Source: Neoceratodus forsteri | Taxonomy: Eukaryota; Chordata; Ceratodontiformes; Ceratodontidae | Length of the DNA stretch: 64,000 bases | Direction: 5' to 3' | Assembly (NCBI GenBank): GCA_016271365.2 | Contig: CM057459.1 | Span: forward strand, 816,475,001-816,539,000 | Part shown: positions 42,371-54,210 of the stretch, one piece after another | How positions within the stretch are numbered: the first letter of the stretch is position 1 | How the letters are laid out: the number at the start of each line of letters is the position of its first letter | The notes under the pieces: model-generated | What the model saw: the letters and a program-made list of their open reading frames with translations, nothing else | Database searches by the model: none | What the model was told of the DNA's origin: nothing | Translations under genes and position numbers: made by a program

Positions 42371-43298
42371 TTGTCTCTCAGGTCCATAACACACGGTGTA
42401 CCTCAGTGCTCAATCCTGGGTCTGTTACTTTTCTCGCTGCTCATCGATGATCTTCCCAATTTCTGCAGTGGTGCATCTCTGCAACTTTACGCAGATGACG
42501 CTCTTCTATTCTGCTCCTCCAAAAACATGGACTATCTTAATCAAAGTCTTAATTCAGATTTCAGATCACTTGAAGCATGGTTTTCAGATAACCATCTTAT
42601 TCTTAATACCAAAAAAAACCAAAGCCATGGTTTTTCATAATTCCTCCCCTAAAATCTCTAAACCATGTTTACAATATCCTTTCAATATCTGTTAACTATC
42701 AGGGGATTCCATAGAAGTGGTCCAAACCTTTAAATACCTGGGACTAAACCTCAACTCAGCCTTGTCTTTAGAGTCCTACATTTCCTTGCTAACTAAAACT
42801 ATCAACCAGAAATTAGGTCTGTTACACCATCTCTGCCCCCTTTTAACCACCACCTCCTGCCAGAAAATTGCTTCCACATCCCTCCTTCCTATACTGTAAT
42901 ATGGAGCTCCTCTATTTCGTTCTGCCCAACCCTCATCAGCTGCCGGGCTTCGACAACTCTATTATAGAATAGGGTGCTTTGCCTTATGGACTGATCCTAG
43001 GAAACACCACTGTGACATTTTGAATACCCTTCATTGGACAGATTATGATTCAAGGCTACAGTACCTCACATTATGCTTTGTATATAAGTTAGTGAATATT
43101 TTCAATCCACCATGTCTTTGGGACATTGTCTATCACAAAGAAGTAGTGCGTCCACTCATAATTGCCTCTCTGCCTTTACTGGGTACCCGTAAACCACACC
43201 ATCTTGCTGGGAGGCAATCATTTGCCTTCTCTGCCACCATGGCCTGGAATGCACTAATGTCTCATCTCCTCTCGTGTCCCTCCCTATCACTATTTTAA
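42371..43298 (+). pseudogene. LINE RT palm to C terminus (right part of the outer LINE)
   Basis: Contains ITHGVPQCSILGLLLFSLLIDDLP, LQLYADDALLFCSS and WFSDNHLILNTKK, then in other frames FKYLGLNLNSALSLESYI and NTLHWTDYDSRLQYLTLCFVYKLVN, an ATMAWNALMSHL block and a stop near 43298. Several frameshifts. Confidence 0.85.
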
Positions 43299-45180
43299 AA
43301 AGCGCTAGCTATACACCTGCCCGATTTTCCATCTTGCAATTGCTTTTGCTAATCTCTGCCAGCTCAGTATCCTATTTACTATCAATTTAACTATCTCAGG
43401 TGCATTTCTCCATGCATGTTCTCTCTCGCTCAGCTTATGTACACACTAATCCCACTATTGTTGTATAGAATGTTGAATATATTGTAGTGGAGTTTACTAA
43501 ATGAACTTTTGTACAATTGAATATCGCTGTGTACATTTTATAATTAATATGATTTATTGCATTGTTTTGCATTGTAAATTATTTTTTGTATTTTCTCCTG
43601 GGTCACTCCTGAAAAAGGGACTGCATGGGCTCAGTGGGCTCACCCAATTACCAAAATTCAAATAAATAAATAAATAAAGTACCAAGCTCATTCACAGCGG
43701 TTACTCTAACCTCTGGCTACAATGTTAGCCCCTTAAGGGCCTTAGTTTTAGCCAGCATATTCAGCTTGTCACTCATGTGGGTGGCCACATGCTCAGTCTT
43801 GTTTTCCCTGCTGAGATCGTGTCTAAGAGTCCTCAGACTGACTCTGTCATTTGGCCAGACCATGCTTTTTTTTTTTTTATTTACTACACCTTATTAATAT
43901 TTCAACCAAAAATTAGTAACGAACAGGAACAATAACACAAGTATTACAAACACCAAACATAAGACAAATGTAACAAGATCATAATCAATACCCCCAACTT
44001 ACAATCACCCTCCCCAGCCCCCCAGCCCCTCCCTATCCATGGAGAGCCTAGGAACACAAGTGCAATGGTCTACACTGGATATTGTAAGTGCCCTTATAAG
44101 GAAGTTGAAGACTGAAATAACCCACCTAATAAGAACCCAAAGTACATAATGTAGGGTATTGTTGTCTCTCAAACAACCTCAGAAAGGGTGAAGTAAATGA
44201 AGCGTAGAATGTATGTACTGCTCAGGGGCCAGACTGAAGAGAAAATAGAGTATGGAGTTTGCTCCGTTTCCTATCGTACCTCGGGATTTGACCCTGAAGG
44301 CTAGCCATCATCTTCTCAAAATGAAGGTTGGCCAGGGCTTATTCAGCCACTCAGAGTAAGAGATGTCCTGTTGATCTTTCCAATGGTGCAGGACCACACG
44401 CTTCACTGACAGTGAAATTACAGACGTAAAATATCTCCTTTCTTTCATATGGATTTGTGAGTAGTCCCCCACCAGACAGATTTCAGGAGAAAATAATTTC
44501 TCCAAACCTAGATGGGGTTCCGCTTTCTGCCTAATCTTCTCCCACAGGGGGGCAATTTTGGGACAGCACCACAGAATGTAGACTAAAGTCCCAGTCCCTT
44601 GTTAGCACTTAGTATATAGTGGGGATGCTATCTTCCCCATTGCGGCCTGTTGAGCAGGGGTGAAGTAAATATTATTCAGGATATAGATTTGGGTAAGATG
44701 GAGTTTATCATTAGCAGTATATAAATATAGGTCCACCTAAATGCGGTTCCAATTAAATTAATTGGCCGGGAAGAAGGTTGACCAATAGTGGGAGAGACCC
44801 ATGAGATTCAGGAAAAGCTTGGAAAGCAAGGCAGATGTAATCTGTGAGATCGAGTATGGCTGCCAAGTTAAAGAGTGAAGCATGCGGAGAAAATCTGTTT
44901 GGTTAGTGGTCCAAGAATTTAGGCCAAACTAACTGATTAGTAAACGCCTGAGCTGATATACCTTGAAAATATTTTTAGGTGACAATTGAAATTGCATCAC
45001 CAACTCCTGGCTGGTAGACAGTCAACCTTTAACAACGGAGTTGAAGACCATTTTTCCTTCCAGCTGAGGAATCCCTTCAGTGGTCACCATTCGTCCCCCC
45101 ATTTTAAAATTGGAATTGTGACAGAGCAGTTGTGAAATGTCACACAAATCCTAGAGCCCTGCATAGTTGGATGTGGACCT

Positions 45181-45618
45181 TCAGGGAATTACATATAACT
45201 TAGACATGAATTGACTGTGGCAAGAGTTAGGGGGTAAAGGGAGACTATCAGGGGAGAGACTGAACTCTGTGATTAAGTGTCTTTCAATCTGGAGCCAAAC
45301 TGGGATGTAATTTGGATCCTCTATTGGTAGGGGGGCCAGGGTCCATTTAGTATATCTAGCATTATGACCAGCCAAATAATATAGGAAAAGGTTAGGTAAT
45401 TTAAGGCCACCTTGACATTTTGCCATCCCCAACCAGACATAGGAGCACCTCGGTGGCTTGCCCTGCCAAGTGAAAGTTGAGAAGAGACTATGATCTTTCT
45501 TGAACCCTGTAAGAGGAAGCACAACATTTAGCATATGTAGGGAATAGGATAATTGGGGCAGGATGTTCATTTTAATAACAATGACACCCCCTGTAGGGAT
45601 AGGTATAAGGGAGAGCAC
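45181..45618 (-). pseudogene. L1/Tx1 RT C-terminal domain
   Basis: 145-residue frame: KMNILPQLSYSLHMLNVVLPLTGFKKDHSLFSTFTWQGKPPRCSYVWLGMAKCQGGLKLPNL. In this clade the 'F-x-W-x-x-K-x-P-R' and 'GGLxLPNL' blocks follow the thumb. It continues downstream in broken frames to 44308. Confidence 0.88.
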
Positions 45619-45629
45619 CTATTGAAATC

Positions 45630-46285
45630 TTATTTGATCATGACCAGAAGATCATTTAGGTTCAGTTTAATGAGCTGGGTGGGGTTACAGGTAAGGGTTA
45701 TACCCAGATACTTTAGCTGCGTGGCCCAAGTAAGCTGGAGAGCCGTTATGTCCACATTGCGTTCTCTCAAATTAAGTGGCATTACTACTGTCTTGTCCAG
45801 ATTTAGTTTGTAATTGGAAACTCTAGTAAATTCCTGGATAATAGACAGTGCTGCTAGGATGGAGGTAGCCAAATCAGAACTATGCAGAAGTATATCATCT
45901 GCCTATGCAGACAGCCCAAAGTCAAAAAGGCCGATCTTTATACCCTTTAACAGGGTGGAGGTCTCGAGATGGCATAGTAGGAGTTCTGGATATAAATTAA
46001 ATAGAAGTGGGGACAGTGGGCACCCTTGCCGAGTAACAGAACATAACGGGAAAAGGGAAGAAAGGACCCGGTATAATACATTTTTGCACTCGGTTTAGAG
46101 TACAAAACCTGGAGCCACTTTATAAACTCAGGAGAGAATCCAAACTTCTCCAGGACTGCAAGCATAAAGGTCCAATTCACCCTGTCAAAAGCTTTCTCCA
46201 CATCCAGGGAGACCAGAGCCATAGGCAGAGGGGTCTCCCCAGATACAGAGAAAATATGGGATAGTTTACACAAGTGGTCCACCAA
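45630..46285 (-). pseudogene. L1/Tx1 RT palm
   Basis: Fragments 46285-45947 and 45872-45630 together cover the palm. The catalytic YADD Tyr is replaced by a stop (TAG at 45905-45903). The AFDRVNW and LGITL motifs place it in the L1/Tx1 group rather than with the CR1/L2 elements nearby. Confidence 0.85.
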
Positions 46286-46300
46286 GGATCAGCCCTTAGA

Positions 46301-48115
46301 CCATGCTGTTGTATCCTCTGGGCTGATACTCCCCCTTCTGTTTTTTCACTCCTATGGAGATTGTCCATGGAAGAACCTCAGAGAGGTTCAACCCCTCCAT
46401 TTTCTGGGGGTTGTGGTAATCTCTATCATAATGACTGCCTCCTATAGGAGCATTTGTTTACATACAACAACATTTATACATTACATCTATGCATCTTGGT
46501 GCAAATCTACCCATGCATGCATGTGCACAAATGCACACCATAATGGATGCACTTTTTGACATAAATTCACCTTATAAAAAGCAACTTCTAAGTGGGTACT
46601 TCTCTACTTTATATTACTGTCAGAGTGTACTGTAATGGAGATCAGCGTAGAAGCTGTAAAAAATATTTAATGGCATGCAATTAAAATGAAATAATGAACA
46701 TGAAAAGTTGGAAACAGTAATGTACAACTTTTATAATGTCAGTTTCTCTTATCCAAATGCATTAACTATCCCCACAATAACTGAATATTTTATGTTGTAG
46801 AGTAGCCTGCTGACATCTTAAAATGCTACTATCTGAATTATTTACTCACGTTTTCTTTCAAAATCTCTGCAATAAAGTGATGTGAATTTAATTAAAATGC
46901 TTTCATTTGAACTGCTGGATGACCTGATGATAAACATAATTTAAACCTCTATTTTGTTGAAGAGCTCAGTTTTAGTGTACTTGTTTTTCATAGAAAAAGG
47001 ATCCCTGTTCCCTAGACGTATAAGCTACACATTTTGTGTGTTTTTCATTTTTTTGAATCTTGTTTTATGTCATGCAGTAATATTTATTGTATGTATTTAA
47101 TCTTTCTTATATAGAAAATACCACTTTCATTAAAGTAGCTAGACATAATATAATACTGTTTATGTCCACATTCAAGAACAATCATGTATTCATAACAATA
47201 TTAAAGTGTTTACGATTATTTTAATGCAGTTTGTTCAAGATGTCCACATCCTAGAACAATGACTAAATCATAACAATATTAGTTTACTTACAATTATTTC
47301 AACACAAAGTTGACTCAATTATGTATTCATCATAAAATATAAAATGCAAAGTCACTCAAGAGTACTACAGTACTTCAATGACTATAATGTCCAGTTGGAG
47401 AGTGTTCCAAAATCAAGGTATAAGATGACTAGATGCCTTTTTACCAGTTGCTGTTTTAACTTTATGTAAAACACAATATATTATTGATCAGTATGTGAGG
47501 AATTGTTAATAGTTTTCAGGAGGATCCCAGAACTGATTTATCAATAGAAATATACCAGAATGCGTGTGGTTATTTATTTACAGTTTGCAACTAACATGAT
47601 TACCCAAGAGTTCCATGAGTTGTGGTATCTTACTGTTATGGTGGCAGGGTCCTTAGTTTTAGTTATGTACTTTTTCCAAAAGTAAAATATATCAGTACCT
47701 CACCCCATGCAGAGATAATGATAATCATCCAACTAGTTTATTATTATAAGTTAAGTACTGTAGGACAAGTTAATAACAAACATTTTTTGCAATATATCAG
47801 GCATGCAGCTTTTTAGTGTAGCTGTGGAGGATGACCTGATTTTAACCCCATAGACAATTGTGGGTATAAAAAATGGTTGAGATTACATTTTGTTTAGCTT
47901 GAGTTAAGAAGCAGAACTTTAAAATAAAGTTGATGTTATCTCAAAATCACATATACTTAGGTCAGTCCCTAAGCACAGCAGTAGAGCTACTACTTGCAAT
48001 GCCAGTGACCCATGTTAAGGAATGAGAATAGATCATCAAAAGGTGGTTGAGGGGGAGTGATAATCCCAGATGACACTGTTCACCAAGGAGGGAGTATTGC
48101 TACCTTTGCTACAGT
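46301..48115. other. Anonymous AT-rich DNA
   Basis: About 1.8 kb without a coding frame of note, terminal repeats or RNA gene. It may be the oldest, unique part of the window together with 54.6-56.1 kb. Confidence 0.45.
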
Positions 48116-48123
48116 GCTGCCAC

Positions 48124-48496
48124 TAGAAATGCAGCAAAGTTTAAATTCACTGGTGAACTTCCAGCGAAGTCGGGAAATTCACCTCCATGGAGCAATCCGT
48201 GAAGTTTTGCTTTTAGGCCAAAAATTGGTCTATCTGATTTCAGTGGGTATTTTTATGGAATTTCACTGAGAAGTGTGGAATTTCACCTACAAATGGTAGT
48301 ATCTCAACTGTGAATGGCAGAATTTGGCCCACGAATGTTGAAATTCAGTTCACAGACAAAATTCTGCACTTCATGAGCAAAATTCCACACCTCGCAGGTG
48401 GAACTTTGCATTTTGTGTTTGTGAATTAATCCACAAATTGTGCTCATTTTACAGATTAATTCACAGAGTGAAGTTCCCAAACTTTGCTCATCTCTA
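48124..48496. mobile_element. hAT-like MITE, 373 bp
   Basis: Left end tagaaatgcagcaaagttt; right end, complemented, tagagatgagcaaagtttg. The sequence is rich in palindrome-like 'aattcac/gtgaatt' blocks. Flanks are gctgccac (48116-48123) and gctgctac (48497-48504), an 8-bp duplication with one mismatch. The termini resemble those of the 2093-5660 element (tagagatgggcgaag), suggesting related transposases mobilised both. Confidence 0.8.
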
Positions 48497-49635
48497 GCTG
48501 CTACCAGGGGAACCAGTGGTGGAAACTCAGAGAGGGAGAATGGATATTATCCAGATTTGTTCATTTAATTATTATTTTTTGGATAACACCTTTGAGCCAG
48601 GGCTCAATTACAAAGGTTCCACATCAGGAAAACAGGATAAATAGAGACCAAAAAACAACATGAAATTAAGCTAAAACATAACATACAGTAAACACCAAGG
48701 AACCATAAAAGACATTGTCTAGTAATTGCTTGTGACTAATTAAGCAGTACGACATGACACCAGGCAGTTGTACATCATATACCTAGTGAAATAGCTTGAG
48801 AGGTAGGGGTAGAGGCATCGTTGGCTCAATAAAAGTAGAGGTGTGAGGTAAAAGACAGGTCAGGAAGCATTGTCAAAAAAGGGAGGAAAATAGAGAGTAG
48901 TGGGGTGATTGTGGGCAGGGAGAGGAGCACAAGTTGTAGAGGTGGGTCGACAGAAAGGAGAGTGGGAAAGGTAGTGGGCAAATGGGAGCAAGTTGAGGAG
49001 GGGGTGGTGGTGTCGAGCAAGAAGCTAGGTATAAGACTAGCTAGAAAGATGTGGGGGAGTGGAAGTGTGAGCACAGTAAGAGTGAAGAGCACAGTAGGAG
49101 AAGGATGGATAGTAGGGCAGGGTAAAACTGGATCACACAAAACAAGGAGGTGTGAGATAGTGCAGGCAGGGAGGGGGAGAAGTCTTTGGGGGAGGCAAGG
49201 GGACAACAGATCTGGAAAAAGTTAAGTAAAGCAGTCACTTGAGGCACTGGCCACCATGTGCTGGTGAAGTATGCGCTTAAAAGCACCAAGTGCAGCAATG
49301 TTGGTAATTTCTGATTGAAGAGAGTTGAACCAGTGAGAGGCTTTAACTTTCTAGGAGCATTGACCTTGAAAAGTCTGGTAGTGGGGTACAGTGAAAGTAA
49401 GACACTCCAGTAAGAAACTTCTGGTTTTTTGGGAGATACAGTAGGGGATCAGTACGGCCTGGACCCCAGGGAGCATGAGACCCATCACAGTTTTCTTTGC
49501 TAAAATACAGGTCTGGTACCTTAGTCTGCCTGTTAGCTGGAGCCAATTTGCCTGCTCATAAATATTGCACGTGTGGGAAAAGCAGGAGGATGCAGTGAGG
49601 AGATGGCAAGCCTTGTTTAGGGCTAGGGTTATGCA

Positions 49636-49941
49636 CTAGAGAGCAATGTTTGTAGCAGATCCATAGATCACAAGACCATAGTAGATAATTGAGATAATGG
49701 AGTTCTGTATAACAAGATTTAGGGCTTCAGTAGTAAGACAGTGCTTATGCTTATAAAGGAGCCCTATATGGGTATTCACAGCTTTGGAAATGTTATCAAT
49801 ATGTTTCGAGTACGTGAGAGTGCAGTCAAGGGTCACACCCAGATATTTAAAAAGATACACCTGTTCATGTGTTATGCTGGTGCTGATGCTGACTGTCAGC
49901 TCTCTGTCTTTCTGCTTGTTGTGGGACCCATGGAACAACAT
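49636..49941 (-). pseudogene. LINE RT C-terminal fragment
   Basis: 101-residue frame: ITHEQVYLFKYLGVTLDCTLTYSKHIDNISKAVNTHIGLLYKHKHCLTTEALNLVIQNSIISIIYYGLVIYGSA. In CR1/L2-group RTs this is the segment after YADD (FKYLGxxLD…H…). Confidence 0.85.
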
Positions 49942-50111
49942 TGTTTTTTGTAATTTAGGATGAGTTTGTGTGACTTGAACCAGGTCTCAAATTCTAAAAA
50001 ACTAGTCTGCAGCTGAAGCTGTAGGAGGGAGGTATCAGGGTTGTTGGTATAGATTACTGCATCATCCGCTTACAGTAGGATTCTTTCATGGCAGGAGGCT
50101 GGCAGATTGGT

Positions 50112-50432
50112 TTAAAAATATGCTGAAAAGAAAGGGACCCAAGATGGATCTTGAGAGACTCCTGACCGGACAGGTAGGGAACAAGATAGGGATTCATCAA
50201 TTCTGACCTGTTGGTAGCTTTGAAACCAGAGGGTGGTATCTGTTAAGAGTCCTAGTAGAGATAGTTGTTTGATCAGCAGGGTGTGGTTTACAGTGTCAAA
50301 CACCTTTATCTGGTCTATGAAAGTGGCACCGACCAATTGTCTAAGATCAGGAGCATTGTGCATGTAGGAGGTGAATTCAAGGAGAGCAGTAGTGGTGCTG
50401 TGCCTTTCCAAAAACCGTGCTGCTGGGGACAT
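50112..50432 (-). pseudogene. LINE RT palm fragment
   Basis: 106-residue frame: RHSTTTALLEF, VGATFIDQIKVFDTVNHTLLIKQLSLLGL, LWFQSYQQVRIDESLS and VRSGVSQDPSWVPFF (degenerate GVPQGSxLGPLLF). The ADD of the next motif follows a stop. Confidence 0.85.
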
Positions 50433-51015
50433 TGCAGGCCATATTTTTCCAGGTACACAACAAGCTGGTTATCCACTATCCATTCCAAAGCTTTGGAGAG
50501 CTGGGAAGGATGAAGACTGGCCTGTAGTTACTGGTGAAAGTCTTGTCACTGGATTTGTGATTTGGGGTCACCATAGTAGATTTCCATTTTAGGGGGAACT
50601 GTGAGAGCATGATGGTGTGGTTGCTTTTGGTCAGTGGGCACAGGACTTCATCATTGGTGAATGTGAGACGTTTCAGGTCTAGGGACTCTCCACAGACTCT
50701 GGACCTCAAAAGCACTTTAAGTAGGTGTTTTTTTAGCTAGAATCTCAGAGATTGCTTTAAAATAAAATGGCAGGTGCTGCTGAGCCATTCCTGTGTTATC
50801 TGAAAGTATTGCATCTGAGGAGGGGTCAATGAAATTTAGAGGTCAGCATATGACTAAGGTCCATGAAGGTAGCATTATAAGCATTTGACATGGTTTCTTG
50901 GTCCAAGATGATGGTACCTTCTATGTTGAGAACAGAGGGTGCTACTTTGGTGTCTTTCCCTGTACCTTCAGTAATGTTACTCCAGAATTTCTCTCTGTCT
51001 TTCCTTGTGCTGGCT

Positions 51016-51299
51016 TTTTTTTTTATCATATAAGATTTTATTGATTTTCCATATTAACGTACATTCTATCTCTTAAGCACATCACAGTAAGTTATTACAC
51101 TTCATATAACACTAAGCAAAGCCAGCTCTAATTGCAACCTTGGTAAAGCCTGGTCTGTGCTATAAACATAGACTAAATAACATTAATAGTAATATTTGTC
51201 CTAAGAGCTCTGGATCTCTTATCGAATCTCATTGCAGTCCTATATGATGATTAATCTATTTATCTACCTTGAGTACACAAAGATGAGACATGTTTTCCA
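51016..51299 (-). mobile_element. Small retroposon nested in the LINE
   Basis: A T run at 51016-51024 (a poly(A) tail on minus) starts the insert. The 10-mer tgtgctggct occurs exactly at both edges (51006-51015 and 51300-51309), and LINE coding sequence resumes at once. The layout (A tail, 10-bp duplication, ~284 bp) is that of a 5'-truncated L1-type or L1-mobilised copy. Confidence 0.88.
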
Positions 51300-51817
51300 T
51301 GTGCTGGCTAGGGCGTTCCTATAGTAGTTGGCTTTTTCTAGGTGAATGGCTTTAGTACAGGTGTTTCTCACTGTTTTGTAAGCCTGGATGTTAGCCTGAG
51401 TGCCAGACGTCTTTGCAAGTACCAGAGATGCTCCCGAGACTTCATTTGATCAAGAAGATCCATAGTAATCCACAGGTTAGTGAAATGCTTGGTCTTACGC
51501 TTCTTGAAATTGGCATGGACATCACAGGCAGAATTGAAACTGGAGATGAAATACTCAAGTGCTGTATCCACATTAGGGGATGAGTCAATTGCTGTCCAAT
51601 AATGTTCCCATAGGAGAGTTTTTAGTGCCCTAGGTGACCAGGAACCAGTTTTCTGCAGTTAATAGTTTTTGGAGGTATAGTGTGGAATTTAAATGACCAG
51701 GGGCATAGTACTGAGGAATGGTCACTTAATGAGTCTGGAGAACTTCCATTTTTGTGATGTGCTCAGGGCAGTTGTTGAGAACCAAATCCAGAAGTGTACT
51801 AGTCCCCATTCTATAGT

Positions 51818-52412
51818 TCATCCTGGTGGGTGATTGAACCATTTGCGAGAAATTAGCTGCAGTAAAGTTGTCCTTATAACTGTTTGCATTGGGGGCCAGC
51901 CAGTTGACATTGAAATCCCTGAGCATGATAGTTTTCGTGTTCTGATCAAGGAGGTTGATACGTTGAGGATGGATTGAAGGCCCTGATTAGTTAGCTTGGC
52001 TGAAATATAGACTGAGGCCACATGGAGGACCTTGTTATATGCTCCATGCATTACCTTGGTGGCAAGGACTTGGATGTCATTCCCAGAGAAGGGCATAGAC
52101 AGGACATGAGTCATGATGGACTCTTTTAAATAGAAAGCATAGCCCCCACCTTTCTTGGCCAGCCTGTCTTGCCTGAAAATGGCATATCCCAGAACAGTAA
52201 TTAGGGATTTTTGGAGACAACCATGTCTCAATCACTGATATGATATCTGAGTTGTGCTGAGAGACCCAGGCAGTGAGGGTATCTAGTTTAGTGAGGAGGC
52301 TACAGATGTTTATACATGACAGGGAGAGCATCCCAGCCTTGCATGTGCCCAAAGGACCATGCATTGGAGGGCCAGGGTTAGGGTGAATATTGCCTGAATT
52401 AAGCAGCAACAA
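51818..52412 (-). pseudogene. LINE endonuclease domain
   Basis: Frames 52412-52077 and 52231-51818 give LSCINICSLLTKLDTLTAWVSQHNSDIISVIETWLSPKI, then KKGGGYAFYLKESI, then the DFNVNW block in 51926-51726 with SPTRMNYRMGTSTLLDLVLNN. Order and motifs match apurinic-type LINE endonucleases. Confidence 0.85.
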
Positions 52413-53126
52413 TAATATTTGGCATTTTAAGAGGGCTTTGAGGTGAATTCTATGAGACAGCAGGATCCTTTTTTTACTGTCTCATTGCCCAGCTGGTCAT
52501 TGTGCTCAGCAGAAACTGGTAAGTAAGAGTGATGAGCTAAGAAGCAGCAGAACATGGACAGTGGATGGCAGAACCAATCATAAGTGAAGGAGTCTGGGTG
52601 GAAGCTGCTACGCATGAAAATGAAGATAAGGGTTTGTAGAGATCCCATGTGCAGATTGTGGAAATTCATTAACAGCATCTGAGGACTGGTAGAGTAGAGG
52701 TTTTACTGCCAGGCCAACGTGGGAGAGTAGAGCAACAAAGGTAAGCATATTAATCAGGGGACAAGTTGGTTCCATTATAGAACTTAAACAAGACTCCGGA
52801 TTACTAGGGCACAAAGGTAGATGAGGTGGCCCTTTAAAAGAAGGGGAATGCCTATATTAGCAGCCTATAGGGTGAAGAAGGGGCAGGAGGGTGGTATTTA
52901 AGAGTATTTAATATTATTTAATAGAGGTCAGGGCCGTTGAGGCTGGGTGGGACAAAAAAAAAATCAGCTAACAGAAAGCTACAGAGTGAGAAAAGCAGGG
53001 TCTGGAGCTTGCAATGGGACAGCCAATTGGGTTATGCCTGTCCCTACAAGTGGCCAATCAGGGTTGTCCAGCAGAGAAGTGCCAGAGATTGAAACTGGAA
53101 ATTTAGAAAGGGTCCATACCTGCAGA

Positions 53127-54210
53127 GGGTTTCCTGGGGAGGCAGCAGATGTAGCGGACTGCAGCCATGGTAGAAGCTGCACCACTGTGTAGGTCAGCAC
53201 CCATTCAAGGGCTAAGCTGCTGTAGGAAAAGGAAAAAGGAGAGGATTAATTAAAGGTCATTAACGGGGGCAGGGGTGTAACAAAGAAAGGTTGCAGACAG
53301 AACAGTGGGGAATCTGTGGCAGCAGGAAAGACAAAGGGGTTTAATCGGGGGAAGGTTTAAGGAAAATACAACAAAACAGAGCTGCAGGGGGGCAAGGCAG
53401 GTCAGCGTCAAGCTACAGCATGGGGGTAGCAGAAGAGGAGGAAAGAGCAGAAAAAAAATTCAGGTCAGCAAATTTGTGCAGGATGTACCTGGCAGAAATA
53501 AAACAGCACTGTAAGGAGGTTTAGAGACTCAGGGAATATCCCGGGTAGTGCAACAGTGATTGGCAATAAATACAGTAGTGTATTAAAAAGTCAATTCTGA
53601 TCACAGTTAATTTTACATAAGACACTACAGTGTCAGAAAATCAGTGCAATACTTAATACATTAAGCTAATTACAGATTCGGCTTGCAAATTTAGAGAGGG
53701 TCAGTACCTACAGAGGGCTTCCTGTGGAGGCAGAGATGCAGTGGACAGCGGCCATGGTAGAATCTACACCACTGTATAGGTCGGCGCCCATTCAAGGGCT
53801 AAGCTGCTGCATTGGGCTTCCCAGGGAGGCAGCAGATGTAGTGGGTGGTGGCCATGGTAGAAGCCACACTGCTATGTAGGTTAGTGGCCGTTCAAGGGCT
53901 AAGCTGCAGAGGGCTTTCTGGGGAGGCAGCAGATGTAGCAGGCAAAGCCATGGATGGAGCTGCACCACTGTTTAGGTCCACGCCCGTTCAAGGGCTAAGC
54001 TGCTGCAGAGGGCTTCTCGGGGATGCAGCAGATGTAGAGGGTGGCGGCTGTGGTAGAAGCTGCACCACTGTGTAGGTGAGCACCCATTCAAGGGCTAAAC
54101 TACTGCAGAGGGCTTCCCGGGGAAGCAACAGATGTAGCAGGTGGTGGCCATGGTAGAAACTGCACCATTGTGTAGGTCAGCGCCCGTTTAAGGGCAAAGC
54201 TGCTGTGGGG
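53127..54210. repeat. ~100-bp tandem repeats (5 units plus one separate copy)
   Basis: The marker ttcaagggctaagct recurs at about 53791, 53891, 53987, 54087 and (as tttaagggcaaagct) 54187, with spacings of 96-100 bp. Each unit contains 'gcagagggcttcc(t/c)ggggagg', 'gcagatgtag', 'ccatggtagaa' and 'ctgcaccactgtgtaggtc'. One further copy lies apart at 53127-53223. They sit immediately 5' (in transcript sense) of the antisense LINE at 48.6-52.9 kb. Confidence 0.9.

Larger units (their letters stand above)
34920..43685 (+). mobile_element. L2-like LINE (AAATA tail), outer layer of a triple nest
   Basis: Left part 34920-35805: linker and RT start, with LHKSGSHTMENYRPIS ending at ISILFPLA. Right part ~42045-43685: IQERMIYNQLQSYLGFHHLL, HGFRKNYSMTTAL, GVPQCSILGLLLF, LYADDALLF, then C-terminal region, 3' UTR with 'cactcctgaaaaagggactg' and an (AAATA)n tail. 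The two parts join in frame across the CR1 insertion (…LA|KIQER…). The YADD box is intact, but stops and frameshifts abound. Same family as 15.15-18.66 kb. Confidence 0.85.
43868..46300 (-). mobile_element. L1/Tx1-clade LINE, 5'-truncated, antisense
   Basis: On the minus strand, the RT palm begins with VSLDVEKAFDRVNWTFMLAVLEKFGFSPEFIKWLQVLYSKP (46240 downward), characteristic of L1/Tx1 elements. The YADD box follows (its Tyr codon is TAG; ADDILLH near 45900), then SNYKLNLDKTVVMPLN and LKYLGITLT (45830-45690). The C-terminal domain has NILPQLSYSLHMLNVVLP, FTWQGKPPRCSYVWLGMAKCQGGLKLPNLFLYYLA (45560-45350) and WKDQQDISYSEWL (44400). An A-rich tail (T run at 43868-43880 on plus) marks the 3' end. 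Confidence 0.88.
48560..52900 (-). mobile_element. L2/Rex1-group LINE, antisense
   Basis: On the minus strand: N-terminal LLLNSGNIHPNPGPP (near 52410) followed by endonuclease (INICSLLTKLDTL; VIETWLSP; FYLKESIM; MLRDFNVNWLAP), linker, RT (TSNYRPVFILPSSPKLW near 50540; TFIDQIKVFDTVNHTLLIKQL near 50300) and C-terminal part (YLFKYLGVTLDCTLTYSKHIDNISKAVNTHIGLL near 49850). The 3' UTR ends in 'gagccctggctcaaaggtg' and aataataattaaa near 48560-48590. The NPGPP motif is typical of several CR1/L2/Rex-group LINEs. The YADD Tyr codon is TAA (near 50070). A nested retroposon lies at 51016-51299, and tandem repeats at 53.7-54.2 kb may be its 5' UTR. Confidence 0.8.
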
